From Chaetorhynchus papuensis (Eukaryota > Chordata > Aves > Passeriformes > Rhipiduridae): DNA of 64,000 bases. Below are positions 1 through 13,023 of this stretch, one piece after another. The number at the start of each line of letters is the position of its first letter. Within the stretch, counting starts at the first letter, position 1. Location: assembly GCA_013396525.1 (NCBI GenBank), contig VWYX01001262.1, positions 62,001 to 126,000 of the forward strand, written 5' to 3'. The notes under the pieces were generated by a model. That model made no database searches. It had not been told where the DNA came from and worked only from the letters and a program-made list of their open reading frames with translations. Made by a program: the position numbers and the translations under genes.

Positions 1-813
1 CAGTTAGTGTACTAGTGTACTCCTGAAGTAGAACTTCAGCACAGCAGACAGTTATCACACACAGAAAAAGCTATTTTAAAGATAACTAACTAAGGCTCCA
101 AAGTAGAGCCTCATACCCTTTCACCAGCACCTTTAATTAGCAGTATCATAAGCATTCCTTTTATGCTGTGTATGGTCACCTGTTACTTTGTCCTCAGGTG
201 TTTTCAGTGTGCCTCATCAATACCGAAAATTATGTTGCATTCTTTTTTCTATGGCCTCTAAAAATAGAGCATTTAATTACAATCTCCAGCCGTGTTTCTT
301 CACTTTTTTCCGTTATGGAACAACTGTCATAGCTTTTCTTCACAGAAGGGAAACAGACCTATGATTACACTCCTGAAAGCACTCTGAAAGTTTCTTGCTG
401 TTTGCTCAAGAGCCTTAGTTATTCCTGTTTTCTATTGAAGTTTCAGGCAGTGTCTTCCACGTGTAAAAATTAAGAGATCTGCTGCTATTTTAAGATGTTT
501 GTTGTGGTTTTCTTTTTCCTCCAAATATTAATATATGTCGTGCTCAGCAGTGATGCAAAACTTGGTATAGAATGTATACTGACTAATGGATCAAAATGAA
601 AAGGATGCTTTTCTCAAGGTTGCATGGAGTAATTTTAGTGCTAAAGTATGCTTTTATTAGTAGTGAAGATAAAACCTGAAGTATTACTTCAGTATTTCAG
701 AACTGTAGTGGCTTAAAACTCTGCTATGTGTTTAACAAATTAACATTGTCTGCTACTTTTTTTCTTTTCTTCATAACTGTTTTTTCTTAAATGTCTCTCT
801 TGTTTTCTTCCAG
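1..813 (+). other. KAT6A: KAT6A 5' intron, partial
   Basis: This is AT-rich, non-coding sequence upstream of the first exon-like segment. No open frame, repeat family or CpG island is visible, so the gene's promoter must lie further upstream. It ends in a strong pyrimidine tract and CAG acceptor at 811-813. Confidence 0.6.
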
Positions 814-856
814 GCCTAACATTAGAATTCTTTTGATTGTGAGACCAGAAGCTCAG
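814..856 (+). other. KAT6A: Probable non-coding 5' UTR exon of KAT6A
   Basis: A 43-base segment is bounded by an excellent acceptor (a TC-rich tract then CAG at 811-813) and a strong donor, CAG|GTGAGA, at 857. It lies 114 bases before the next acceptor, at 970. It has no ATG, so if used it only lengthens the leader. KAT6A transcripts are known to differ in their 5' UTRs. Use of this segment is inferred from the splice signals alone. Confidence 0.5.
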
Positions 857-970
857 GTGAGATAATGCTGAAATCTTCATACCTTTGTGGAAAAACCTTC
901 TGTGAAGCTGTTATGGGATTTATTGGAAAGAGTATAGAAGTTTCTAATTGTTTTGTTTTCTTCTCTTCAG

Positions 971-1741
971 TGTGAAAGCAAATAATGTTTGAGAAAGGAG
1001 GATTAATTCAGGACAGAAAACGTGTATGCTATGGTTAGCTGGTTCCCATCATTCGAGGATCTGTTTTCTCATCGTTTGAAACTCGTTCAGCATCAGGATA
1101 AAGGATAACGACTCTATGGATATACAGAATTCTTCACCATGGTAAAACTCGCCAACCCGCTGTATACAGAGTGGATTTTGGAGGCAATCAAAAAGGTAAA
1201 GAAGCAAAAACAGCGTCCTTCAGAGGAGAGGATATGTAATGCAGTGTCGTCTTCGCATGGTTTGGACCGCAAAACTGTTCTGGAACAGTTAGAGTTGAGT
1301 GTTAAAGATGGAACTATTTTAAAAGTCTCCAACAAGGGTCTCAACTCCTACAAGGATCCTGATAATCCTGGGAGAATAGCACTTCCGAAGCCTCGGAACC
1401 ATGGCAAGTTGGATGGTAAACCAAATGTGGACTGGAATAAACTTATTAAACGGGCAATTGAGGGCTTGGCTGAGTCTAGCGGCTCATCCTTGAAGAACAT
1501 CGAGCGCTTTCTGAAAGGTCAGAAAGATGTGTCTGCATTATTTGGAGGTAGCGCTGCCTCCATTTTTCACCAGCAATTACGATTAGCTGTCAAACGTGCT
1601 GTTGGCCATGGTAGGCTCCTTAAGGATGGACCTCTGTACCAACTCAACACTAAAGCAACCACTAATGCTGATGGGAAGGAGAGTTTTGAGTCTCTTTCCT
1701 GTCTCCCTCCAGTGTGTCTCCTTCCCCATGAAAAGGATAAG
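971..1741 (+). CDS. KAT6A: KAT6A first coding exon (leader 971-1138, CDS 1139-1741, residues 1-201)
   Basis: The exon follows the acceptor TTCTCTTCAG at 961-970 and ends at the donor AAG|GTAAGA at 1742, phase 0. The start ATG at 1139 has a strong context (ACCATGG) and begins MVKLANPLYTEW, the known KAT6A N-terminus. It encodes the SAMD1-like winged helix (about residues 1-80), which is known to bind CpG DNA, and the H15-like winged helix (about 95-171). It ends in PHEKDK just before the PHD fingers. The 168-base leader has four upstream ATGs, so translation may be restrained. An open frame runs on past the donor but has no similarity to the protein. Confidence 0.97.
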
Positions 1742-2249
1742 GTAAGACCCAGTTTTTGCATGGTCATTTTCTTGTGATCGATAGAATGTATCAATACAGA
1801 GTTGCAATTTGAGGCCAATGATCTTGTATCTGGTGTGTTAGAAGTTATTAACGGGTATTTAGGATCCCATTGTATCCAATTTTCTAAGCAGGAGAGGAAA
1901 TGTAATTTGTACTTTGGACCAGAAAATTGCAGATGAGCTACTGTGGGGAATTTACAACGCTTCTCTACAGTGGAACTGAATGTATGGTAACAGGCTTACT
2001 GTAGGTGTGTTAACAAAACATAGGAAGTAAGCCTTCTCTCTTGAAGGTGAGGTGGATTTGCAAAGTAAACTTGAGATGATCTCTTACTTTCACATTTTTA
2101 TTTGACGGCCCTTTCTTCTTTGTATTTGAATTCAGGTAACATAGTGAAGGGCTGATCAGCAATTGCCACCTAATCCTGTCTTAGAGGCTTTCTTCATAAT
2201 GAGCAAAGAACTTTTTGTCCCAGAACCACTTCGTTGTGAAATAGGAAGA

Positions 2250-2335
2250 AACCTGGTCTAGTGGAAGGTGTTCCTATCCATGGGAGGGGGTTGGAACTGG
2301 ATGATTTTTAACCCAAACCGTTCTATGATCTAGAG
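2250..2335 (+). repeat. CR1 LINE 3' fragment
   Basis: The segment reads like the sense 3' end of a bird CR1 element: CCTGGTCTAGTGGAAGGTGT, then GGGGGTTGGAACTGGATGAT and CCAAACCGTTCTATGAT. It is truncated and diverged, and keeps about the last 85 bases. It is inside a KAT6A intron, in the sense orientation. Confidence 0.8.
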
Positions 2336-5300
2336 AGCATAGAAATGCTGGAAAGAGCACTCAGGGACTTCTGTATCCTCTCCCCCCTCCCCTCCCCCCC
2401 ATTTAAAATATAAGTTATTTATAAAAAAAATATTTTTCTGTTGCTTTCTCTTATTTTTTGTGGTTTTCCCCTCCTTTCTGCCATACTTCTGCATGCCTAA
2501 GGTCATTGATCCTCCACTCCAACCTCAAAATGAGGTTGTTGGGAGTGAAATTCATACCCAATCAGTATCTTTTTATTCTTTCTGTTACTGTGAATGCAGA
2601 GTTAAAAACAGAAGCTTGTCTTTGTTTATTGAAGATCGATTTGCCAATGATTCTTATATTTGCGCTACTAGTCTCTAGGACATCTAGAATGTGAAAATTA
2701 TTCTTTTTTTATCCTAAAGAGATAGATTTTTCAGCAGAATGGGAAATACTTGGTTGTTGTAAAAATCCTGTTCAGGGACGAGTTCTTTGGATGTGTCCTA
2801 CTCATGGTTTTTGAAGTCAGCTTCACTTTCTGGTGAGAGATGCTGTAATGATCTATTAGGATTTGAAGACTTAAAACTGCTGTAGGAGTCTTCTTCCTAA
2901 AGAAAATAAAATCTGCACAGCTGCTTTTTCACCAGTAAAGTTTCTCTGAAGTTCTAATTTAACCGTGGGAGCTTTACTGTGGACACAGTACATAATTTGT
3001 CAGTGTGTGTTGTGCTGTGGGCTGGTGTAATGTAGGAAGTAAGTATTACTATGCTGAAAATTCCAGCAGCTTCCTCTATCCTTTTTTCAAGTGTTTTGTC
3101 TACAAATGTTTCCTATGAGTCTCCAACTTTATCTACAGTGAAATCAGTATAGCTGTAAAATGTTATGAAAACTGGATATAAACAAACCTGGCACATGAGG
3201 TAGCTAGATTGAGAGTGCTGGTAACAGTGGATAATATTAGTTGTGCATATTATTAACGCAGTATGTTTCACAACCTAATCAGCCTTCTTGTAATGTGCCG
3301 AAACTCAGGAGCAGCTTGATATTCTTTGAGATGAATTGTTCCCTGCGCTTTTCTTAAAAAGTTATAAATCAGAGTGTTGAATGGTAGTATGAGCTGCTAT
3401 AAATACTGAATTTAGTCTGGGATTTGTTTTTTGTCCCCTTGGAAAAATATAAATTTTGCAAGGGATTTCTTCAATAAATTCTTCTGGTTCTTTTGTGTCT
3501 GTGTGTGTCTGTTTAACCCTAGATTTCTGCTCTTCATGTACCATCTCTGTGCTGTGTAACTCAGGCCAAGTTTCATACTAGTTTCTGAAGTAATTTTGAA
3601 GATGTGATGTTAAAACATGTAGGTTCTGACAGCATTAATTGACTGGCAAGTCAGTGGTAGCTCAAAGTTCCTGTTCTCTAGGATTTTTAAGACAGTTTAT
3701 TTTTTGGTTTTGGTTTGTTCTTGGTTGGTTGTTCTTTCCATGCAGACGCTTTCCATGCACTCTACTGCTTTCTGTTAAATCTCGACCAGTTTATGCAGGT
3801 GCAGAAGACATACTGTGCTGTAGTGATTTTCTTGACTTACTGGGTGCTTGAGAATGGTGAGGGATTTTTTCTTTTTTTTCTTTAAAGGAGTATACTTGGT
3901 ACAAATTCTTTGGGAGTACTGGGGCAATGTTTCCCTTGATTCTTAGAAGAGCCTTGGCCTTAACATGAACAAAAAAGTTCAACCTCCCAAATCTGAGAAA
4001 TCCTTATGAAGTGTCTTGTTTGCTACTGTTAAGCTTCTGTCCTTACACTGTTTTGATCTTTAACATCCATTTAAGAACTCTCCATTTATCATATGATCCA
4101 AATGTATGAATCTTAAAGGAATAATATTTTTTCATTTATTTAAATGTAGCGTCCACACAGCTGCATTTAGTTACCTGTCTGTCTGACAGCGTTGTCACTT
4201 TGTTAGATGCCTGGAAGTGAACATTCAATTCTGGGTATTTTACTGTGTGTTATGAAATTGAATACTTTGCAGGAGGTCTATAAAGCTGAGGCTCAAGTGT
4301 TTTAACCAAACAAAGCATAAGGAAGCACCACAGAAGTTTTGTTTAGTAAATATTACTTGTTTTTTTCAGATCTTCTTTTTCATCTCGATGTTCTGTGAAT
4401 ACCACATTATAGTGTTCAAGGGCAAAAATCCTGGCAAGTTGTCATGGTTTACTGGATAGTAATGACGTGCTGCTGACATTATGGTTTTCAAATCCCTGGC
4501 CTAAAAACACTACTTGGATGAAAACAAGCAAACAGAAAAGAAAGCCTGCTGATGGGCAGAGCTCACTGCTGAAATTTGCTTATCTGATAGTGACAATGGC
4601 TGACAAAAGGAGAGTTGTCTTAAATTTGAGTTTTAAGCACCATGCATGCATAGGCTTTAGGGAAGTGGCCTTTCCTTTCTTTCCAGTTATTTTAGAAACT
4701 AAAATACTGTAACAGTAATTTCTGCAGCAAACCCCTGATTAAATATGCATGAAAGATTTCTTTAAAGTGTGATGGCGCCTTCTGTTTCATTCTGCATAAT
4801 TGCTGCACTTGCAGACTGAAACAGGATTTTTACTTTTGTAAAGTTTGTGGGTTTTTTTTTTCTTGATGAAAAATTGTTGTTTTCTAGTATTGGTTCAGAG
4901 GAACAGTTTTATTTCTTGAAACTTCTTAGTAATTATTATTTTTTAAAATGCTTTTTTCTGAGGCAGGCAAAAAATTTCTTTGGTGCTACTTTGGAAACCA
5001 TGACTTATCCTTAAATGAATGTCACGTATCTTTAGATAGATAGGGGCAGATTTTTTTTTTTTTCCAGTTAAACAGAATCATCAATGTTCTTGTTTTAACA
5101 TATATTGGCTATTGAGATGTCTTTGGGAATAGAAAGGCCTGACATGAGTATTCAGAAAGAAAAAGATACAAGTATCTCCATGAAAGTTTTTAGGTTCTTT
5201 CACCACCACTTGATTAAGTTTTTAGCTTGGGGGTTCATGGTGGTGTGTTGTTTGGTTGATTTTTTGTTTGTTCTGATTGTGGCAAGTGCTGTAGGGATGA

Positions 5301-6079
5301 TTTAGGAAGTTAATATTATTCACACTGACACAATGCATCTCTGGCCAGAGGTTGCCACAGCCATTGCAAAGAAAAAAAAAGCTGGGGGTTGTCTTCCTGA
5401 ACAGTTCCTGAAAGCGGATACAGCAGCGTTTATTTATATGGCTACAGTACCTGGTAGTTCAAGTGATACCGTGTTGGCAGTGTACAAAAGTGCAACTGAA
5501 AAGCATCTCATTTTAAAAAGTTGGTACTTAGTGTGAAATAAGGCAATACTCATGAGATGATGAACACAAGGTAATACTATTAGGTAATAAATAAAGGTCA
5601 TGGTATATTAGCTACATGCTGAAAATGTTAATCCTGTCCTTTAGTCACTACAAAACGAATGGTTTTGAGGTTATAAAAGAATTATGACTGTGTATTATGA
5701 CAGTTTTTTCTGCAAGGTATGTCTTCCTTTGGAATCATTTAGCATGATTTTAAAATTTGGTAGTACAATGGTCAAACTAGAAGAAGGAGCTCAGCCACAG
5801 CTTGAATACTAGCTTTAGTCAAAAACTAACGAATATGTGGGACATACAAGTGTAGTACTTGAATAAAACTTAAGGCAAGCTGTGTTACCTTATTAATGCA
5901 GTAGCTTTTGATAAATGCTAAAGCTGCTGCTCCAAAATGCTAAAATATGTTATCTGACTACCTGCATGTTCTGTTTATCAAAAATAGTAGTAAAATATCT
6001 AACAAATGAAAATTAAATTTATCATTTGCATGAATGACTTTTGCAACATGGCTGCAGTTAATAAGGACTACTGTCATCA

Positions 6080-6620
6080 GACAGCAAAATGCCATGCAGC
6101 CTCTCTCTCACTTCCCTTGCCCAGAGTGGGGTGGGGGAGAGAATTGGAAGAAAAAAAATAGTAAAATTCATGGGTTGAATTAAAGACAGTTTAATGAGAC
6201 AGAAAAGAAAGGGGAAATAATAACAACTATGGTAAAATAATTAAAATATACAAAACAAGTGATGCAGAAAGCAGTTGCTCACCACCTGCCAACTGATGGC
6301 CTGACAGTCCCTGAGCAGCAGCCCCGAGACAGCTTCTCCCCAGTTTATGTACTGAGCATGACACCATATGGTCTAGAATATCTCTTTGGACAGGCTGGGT
6401 CAGCTGTCCCGGCTGTGTCCCATGCAAGCATCCTGTGCCTGCCAGCCTCCTCACTGTGGGTGGGGTGAGAAGCTAAAAAGTCCTTGACTTGGTGTAAGCC
6501 CTACTCGGCAACAACTGGATTTACCACAATAGCAGTAACAATGGGGAGACTGCCAGATTCTTGAATAGTGAAACAAGCAATAAGTTACAGCTTCTCATCC
6601 AATGCCAGAAGCAGTATTAG
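6080..6620 (-). mobile_element. Old solo LTR of a bird endogenous retrovirus, antisense in the KAT6A intron
   Basis: The segment resembles the reverse complement of an LTR family abundant in bird genomes. Shared stretches as I recall them are GAGAGAATTGGAAGAAA, a run ending CATATACAAAACAAGTGATG (written here as AAAATATACAAAACAAGTG), CAGTTTATGTACTGAGCATG, and the GGTCAGCTGTCCCGGCTGTGTCCC-like block near 6398. No gag, pol or env remains beside it, so I read it as a solo LTR. The borders are approximate, and the right end (6540-6640) has decayed. I assign the family from memory of its consensus, not from a search. Confidence 0.55.
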
Positions 6621-9600
6621 TAGCTGCTCCAAGGAAAGGTGTTCATACAGTCAGAAAAATATTGGTGAGGACAGAAGAATTAAGAATTGTGATGTGGTAA
6701 CTTATATAGAAGAAGGCTTAGTTATTAATCATTGCTGCTACAAGTTGATATTATTGAATACTATTTCCTAAATTCTGCAGTTTTCCCTATATAAAGCAAA
6801 AAAGCCCACACAATTTGCAAAATTACTTTGACAATATGAAATTAATTGGTTCTGATTTTGAGGCATGGAACTGAAGCAGTTTTCCTCTCCAGCCACTGAT
6901 CCAAAAGGCATGGAATCCAGCCTTTGTGATACCCTGCTCACTGAGACGTGTTTCTTCATGTTTAAAATATTTTTTTGTGTGTGTGGTGTAGGTTGTACTC
7001 TCCCTCTGTCTTTTCTGGTTCATCTGCTCTTGCCAAGAGCTTCAGCTTTTGAGCCAGAATGGGCTATTTGAAGTGAGGAGTAATGATTTGTCACTTGCTT
7101 AAAAACAGACACGCAAAAAAGCGTTACCTAGTGTGAATTCTCAGAAGCCATCTACCACTGCTTCTAGGGGGCTTCACATTCAAGGGATCTTAAATAGCAA
7201 AGCAAAAAAAAGTTGATGTGAGCGTATGTGTTTCTTTTATGCTGATTTAAATTCTGTATCCACTCGATTCCAACCACAATGACTACCAGAAGGATATCTG
7301 TGATGATGAGACTAAGACAGTCATGGTATCTGGTGAGCCCCAGATGGTGTTAAAACGTCTACAAGGTAAAGTGCTTTAACATTACTGACAAGTGACCATT
7401 GTGACACCGTGGCCTGCAGACTTGGCTGTGAGTTTTGAGGCGTTTCCTAACCTCACTTTTCCTAAATTAAGAAGACTGCAAAGCAGGTGGATTGGCCAAA
7501 ACTGAGATTGTAGAATTACTACACACACACACTTCTTCCGTAGGCACTTCTCCGTAGTCGCCTTTAGGAGAGCGTACAGTCTGTGAATCTTTAAGGCGCA
7601 TTTGGTTTTTAGAAACCCTTTGTATAGTAACAACATGTGCTGAGAGGCTGGCAGGCTGTAAGACACTGTCAGTCCCAATTTGTTCTGGCTCCCTCCCTCA
7701 CTGAATCTGGTGACATCACGCAGATAGATGTGCTTGCGAGCAAAACAGCAGAAGGAGTTGAATGTCTGCCAAAAATTTGCAGTATGAAACTAAGCTGCCT
7801 GCATCCAGTCTTGTTTTCACGAATCTTTCATTGTGTGCTTGCATTTTTCACTTGCCAGGATGTTCTTTGCTGAACAAACACAGCAGCAGTGAAATCTCTC
7901 CGTACTTAGCATAACAGTCTCACACAGAGGCTTTGGAGGAGTAGCCTGATCCCCACATTCAAAATTGTTCCAATTTAATTAATTATTCTAAAACATTTTG
8001 AATTCTAGTAGAGCCTTCCCCCAAACTGTAGCTGTTTTGGGGGTTTTTTTTAAATGTGATAAAGTGTTTGCTTGCAGCTTGCCAGGAGTGGTAAATACAG
8101 GAAACATTGAAGCTGTGAAGTATAGTCTTTGATCTGGTTCTTCCAAACCTAGACAGTGTTTACATCTGGGCATCCAAATTTGAAGGAGTGTAGGGATGAA
8201 CAGGGTATGCACAAATACTGGCTAGAACAGATAAGAAAGACTATCTTAGGCTGTTGACTGTCTATAAAACTCTCTTTGATGAAATAAATTGCTCGTGAAC
8301 TTCCTGCAGAGGAGACATGAAATAATTTTATTTCTCCCCTGAAAAGCTGCATGAGTTACAGCTTTCCTTTCAAAAGGCAGAAGGTAAAAGTAATTCCTGA
8401 AATCTTGATTCCAGAGAAATTAAAGCACCGATTGACCCTTCATACACAGGGTTTTTTTCCCCAGTAAACCTCTTACTGACTGGAAGCAGCTGTCTGGCAC
8501 CTAGAGTCCAGTCGCGAACAAAAAGAGAAAAATTTGTGTACAGAAGATTCCTTCTCTCTGTTAAAATAGGATGGGGAATCCCTGCATAGCTGATTTCAGC
8601 TGAGGTTGCTGTGGTGACTATGGCTGGAAAGATACTGCCTGGGGGCAGTGAAGATGCTGGCTTCCCCCTCCCACTTGGATATTAATGATTTGTATGCTTG
8701 GCATAACTATCTACAGTTGTCTTGTTTTCTCTGTTTCTCAAAAGGAGCAGAAACTGCAGTCCTTCAATTAACTAATCCTGTGAACATATTCCAAACTGAA
8801 GTAGTTTGATGGGCAGGTGATTTCATATTAGTTTATACTTCAGCATCATTTGAGATGTCCACGAAGGCTAATATAAATACTCGTGTTCTAAATGAGGAAT
8901 GTCAGGCTTTCATTCCTGTTGCGTGGCTTAATTTTGAAACAGCAAATTTCCTAAGGTGTTCAGATTGTTTCCATCTAGTGGGTGCTTTAAGAACCACACC
9001 TCAGACAGAAAGTGTACCGTCTGTGCTATGTCTGTACACTGAGGAAAAGGTAGAGCTTTCAAATTTTCAGTTTCTATGTTACAGTAATGTAAACAAACCT
9101 GATTCCTGCAAGAAGCTATTTGGATACAGCTTTTGCTTTGGCTTAGGCAGAGTAAAGGTGCTTGAAGTTTTTCTGGCATAGGCTTCTGTGCAATAATTAA
9201 CAGTATGCACATACGCACCTGCAGAATAGATTCTGAAAAGGTATGTGTGAAATCACTAACTGTAACTTGATACAGCTATACAAAGACTGTTTCTCAAAAC
9301 TTGCCGTAATCTAACATTATTCCCATTTCCAGTGTTTTAAATGTTGTTTCAGCATATTTTTATTGTATTTTTAAATGAAATTTTGTGTACATCTTTTCTC
9401 TGGAAGCTATAAATCACAGGATTTAAATACAGAAGTGGATTAGAAAGAATTTGCTAGATAATGAAATCCAGCACTTAATGTTAAAGTAGGCCATCCTTTC
9501 ACTCTTATTAGTTGATCGAGTACTACTTTAAAACAAACAATTATTGCACTTAATACATCTTTGATGAGGCTGTTGTAGAATGTCAGTCCTAAAATTTAAA

Positions 9601-10025
9601 AATGTCCTGCTTATTTTAGGCCAAATGTATTGTTGGCTAGTTCATATCTATTTCTTACTTTGCTAGTGCTGTGCCTCATCTTAAATACATCTTTTTCGCT
9701 ACACAATGTTTAACTCTCCCCATAACTTTTTCAGAGAGAGCACAGCTTTTTATCTGCTTGTGATTGCTAAATAGCATACTCACATAATTTTTTGCAGGAA
9801 GATTTTATTTTAGTTTTTCATAACAGTGTTGTACAGATTTTGTTCTTTGGAGTATTAGCTTCTGTTCAGTCAGTGCTGTATTGAATGTAAGAACCAAGTA
9901 AAATCTTTGAGACATGATGTGTATTACATCATGTTTATGTGATATATAAATGTCTGTGTCATTTTGTGTATTACAGTTTGCTCCCTTGAGATACCCAGTG
10001 CTCTTACTCTCTGTTCTCCTCACAG

Positions 10026-10134
10026 CCGGTTGCTGAACCAATTCCAATTTGCAGTTTCTGCCTTGGTACAAAAGAGCAAAATCGGGAGAAGAAACCTGAA
10101 GAGCTCATCTCTTGTGCTGACTGTGGCAACAGTG
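10026..10134 (+). CDS. KAT6A: KAT6A coding exon 2: first half of PHD finger 1 (residues 202-238)
   Basis: The acceptor is CTCCTCACAG at 10016-10025 and the donor AGTG|GTAGGT at 10135, phase 1. It encodes PVAEPIPICSFC followed by ELISCADCGNSG, giving zinc ligands C210, C213, C231 and C234 of the first PHD finger. In human KAT6A the double PHD finger reads the H3 tail, preferring acylated H3K14. The residues agree closely with the human protein. Confidence 0.97.
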
Positions 10135-10632
10135 GTAGGTGACCATTTACAGGGCTGCTGGTATTATCCCTTCCCTTGAGACAGAAGAGCTCGTACACTG
10201 CCTGGTGCTGCCCTGTGCACAGAGGGAGTATGCATCTAGTAAGAATCTTGCCACTTAAGACAGAGAAGACTAGTGTAGTCACTCCTGCTGACCCAGCCGT
10301 GAGGAATATGCTTCTGTGGCGTACAATACAGCTAGTTCATACAATACAACCAAATCTTAGGCTCCCAGAGGGGAGACAGCTAAGTTAACCTAGCACAAAT
10401 AATTCATTTGCCTCCCGGAAGTTTTTTTTAAAACGTGGCAGTGAAGACCCGTTTCACCATGTTTCTCAATTCAATTATGAAGAATTACCTTTGTGTTCTT
10501 TTGTATGTGGGCCTGCCATTTGCTATCTAGGGCATTGGTTTGTGCTATAAGTAGGTAAGAATAGAAGCACCTAAAAATAGGAGTATCTGAACAACCAAAA
10601 TTCTGCATGGGAATACATAATTTATAAAGTAG

Positions 10633-10905
<273 letters not shown>

Positions 10906-11054
10906 TAGAGACAAATATCTGTAGTTTTTATTTTAGTCTGGTAGTCTTTCTGAGACCTGCGAAATACCTTGAATTGTCCGTAGTTGAAAATTATGTGCCT
11001 GTTCTCTGAAATGGTGACAAATTAATGGAGGGCTTGATGCTGATGCACATATAA

Positions 11055-11189
<135 letters not shown>

Positions 11190-11927
11190 TAAGATGGTGT
11201 TGAAAGAGATCAGTGGGCAGACAGTGCTTCCACTTATTTGGTCCTCTTTTAGCTACATATAGCTCATTTTTGTATGGAATTACCTTTCAAGTATTCAAAA
11301 CCAAAGAAGGTTCAGAACCTCACACCCAGGTTTTTCACTGTCTCCTGTTCCCTGTACATTACTCTCTGTGAAGGGTTTTGAAAAAAAAAAAAATCTTGAG
11401 GTTTGAAGGAATAGAAGTTTACAGATTAAGATGATCAGCTATCATTTGCATGAATAGCCTTGTACAAAAGAAAGAGACAACTTCTACGGTTTTGAAGTGA
11501 TATCCATTTGGACAGTAGAGTGTTCTGGACAAATGAACTTCTCTTTCCAATCAGAAAGCATATTATCTACGGAAGATTCTTCCTTGGTAGTTAGAAGAAA
11601 ACTTTTGTATATAAGATAGTTGGAAGTAGTATAGTCGTAAGCAGATAATGGGATAATTAACCATTAAATTAAGGTTTTCTGATGATGTGCTGCCGATTAA
11701 GGAGACTTCCTTTGTGTTTGTAACTCTTTGAGGGCTGGGGAATATTAACAGGACTGGAGTTCAGATTGTTGAAGCATACACATAATTCTTCTTATATGTA
11801 TATGTGATAATCAGTGCCTTTGGTATTGTTCCTACCCTTAATCTCAGAAGGCCTGTGGACTGTATTTCTCCCTTTTGTCCTATATAGATGTCTCTTGCAT
11901 TCGGTGATGGGGACTTGTGTCTTATAG

Positions 11928-12063
11928 GTATGTGGATATGTCAAATATGTCGACCACGGAAGAAAGGAAGAAAACTTTTACAGAAGAAGGCAGCACAGAT
12001 AAAAAGACGCTATGCTAACCCAATAGGACGTCCCAAAAACAGGTTAAAGAATCAAAATACAAC
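11928..12063 (+). CDS. KAT6A: KAT6A coding exon 5: end of PHD2 and basic linker (residues 304-349)
   Basis: The acceptor is GTCTTATAG ending at 11927 and the donor AAC|GTAAGT at 12064, phase 2. It completes PHD2 with WICQIC (C308, C311), then encodes a Lys/Arg-rich linker (RPRKKGRKLLQKKAAQIKRR) toward the catalytic half. The stretch ends LKNQNT, where human has LKKQNT. Confidence 0.96.
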
Positions 12064-12368
12064 GTAAGTCTCTGTAAGGAAGAGTAAGATGTGAGATTCT
12101 GTAGGACAGTGAGTATTTCTGAAGTCTCTACAGGAACAAAAGGAAAACTAGCTATCTGCTTCTACTCTTTAACTATTATTTCATGATTGATTCATATTTT
12201 TTTTGCCTTTGTTCCATCATTTCACTTGCAAAATTTATCAGAATTGTGCAAAGATACGTAGTTTGTCTTCTTGGGGAAAAGCTTCCTACTTCTATCCTCT
12301 GTAGCTGAAAGGACTGTAGCTAAAAACAGTCAGTCAGTCTAGGTCACTCCTTCTGAGAAGTTATCTCA

Positions 12369-12510
12369 TGGAATCATAGGATCATTTAGGTTGGAAAAGA
12401 CCTCTTAAGATCATCGAGTCCAATCATTAACCCAGCATCACTGTGTTCACCACTACCCATATCCCCAAGCCACATCCACACACCTTTTGAATACTTCCAT
12501 CTCAATAGAG
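12369..12510 (-). repeat. CR1 LINE fragment, antisense, in the KAT6A intron
   Basis: The + strand shows the reverse complement of a CR1 3' end: GGAATCATAGGATCATTTAG, then GGTTGGAAAAGACCTCTTAA and GATCATCGAGTCCAATCATT. A more diverged body runs to about 12510. It is truncated and lies between the PHD2 and linker exons of KAT6A. Confidence 0.88.
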
Positions 12511-13023
12511 TTTTAAAATTTACAGTCTTAAAGATGGCAGCTGGTCGGAGAGCAACGCTGTTTTCAGCTAAGGTGACCATCAGTGGTATAGGTTCTTAGC
12601 TACTAGGCGCGCCTTCACGTATTAACTTTCTTTGAAATTCTTACAACAATTTTCTGTCGGTACCAAAACTATGGCAAATGACAAGTATAAAATGTTTAAT
12701 GATTGCATAAATTGAAGCCTTCTGTGCAATGTATTCATTCTGGTTACTGATTTTAAAATATACCGCTGTTAAATTTGGTGAAAATCTGTTGTTTATACTC
12801 AAATTAGTTTGACATAATGTTCAATGTAGAGAAAAATAGTGCAGTGCTTCTACTGAGATGTTTAAATCCTGGCTCCTCTAGGGTACACAGACTCTTGATG
12901 ACTCCTGTATTATTAAATTCTTCAGCTCACGTTCTGTGTGGTTGATAAATATGTTAGAGAAGATGGTAGGCCACCTTCCTTACCACATCTTCTGACCGTG
13001 TCTTTCCCCTTCTCATCCTTTAG

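Larger units (their letters stand above)
1742..10025 (+). other. KAT6A: KAT6A intron of 8.3 kb
   Basis: This long, AT-rich intron lies between the winged-helix exon and the first PHD exon. It holds a short CR1 fragment (about 2250-2335), a C-rich run near 2385-2400, an old antisense LTR (about 6080-6620) and a 9-base inverted repeat (9912-9934). The small open frames in it show no recognisable protein and no exon-like borders. The acceptor at its end is a TCTCCTCACAG tract. Confidence 0.85.

Noticed and set aside
12938..13023. In-frame extension upstream of KAT6A coding exon 6
   Set aside because: The acceptor TTTAG at 13023 and the match to KAT6A from SKGPFSK onward show that the extension is intron.
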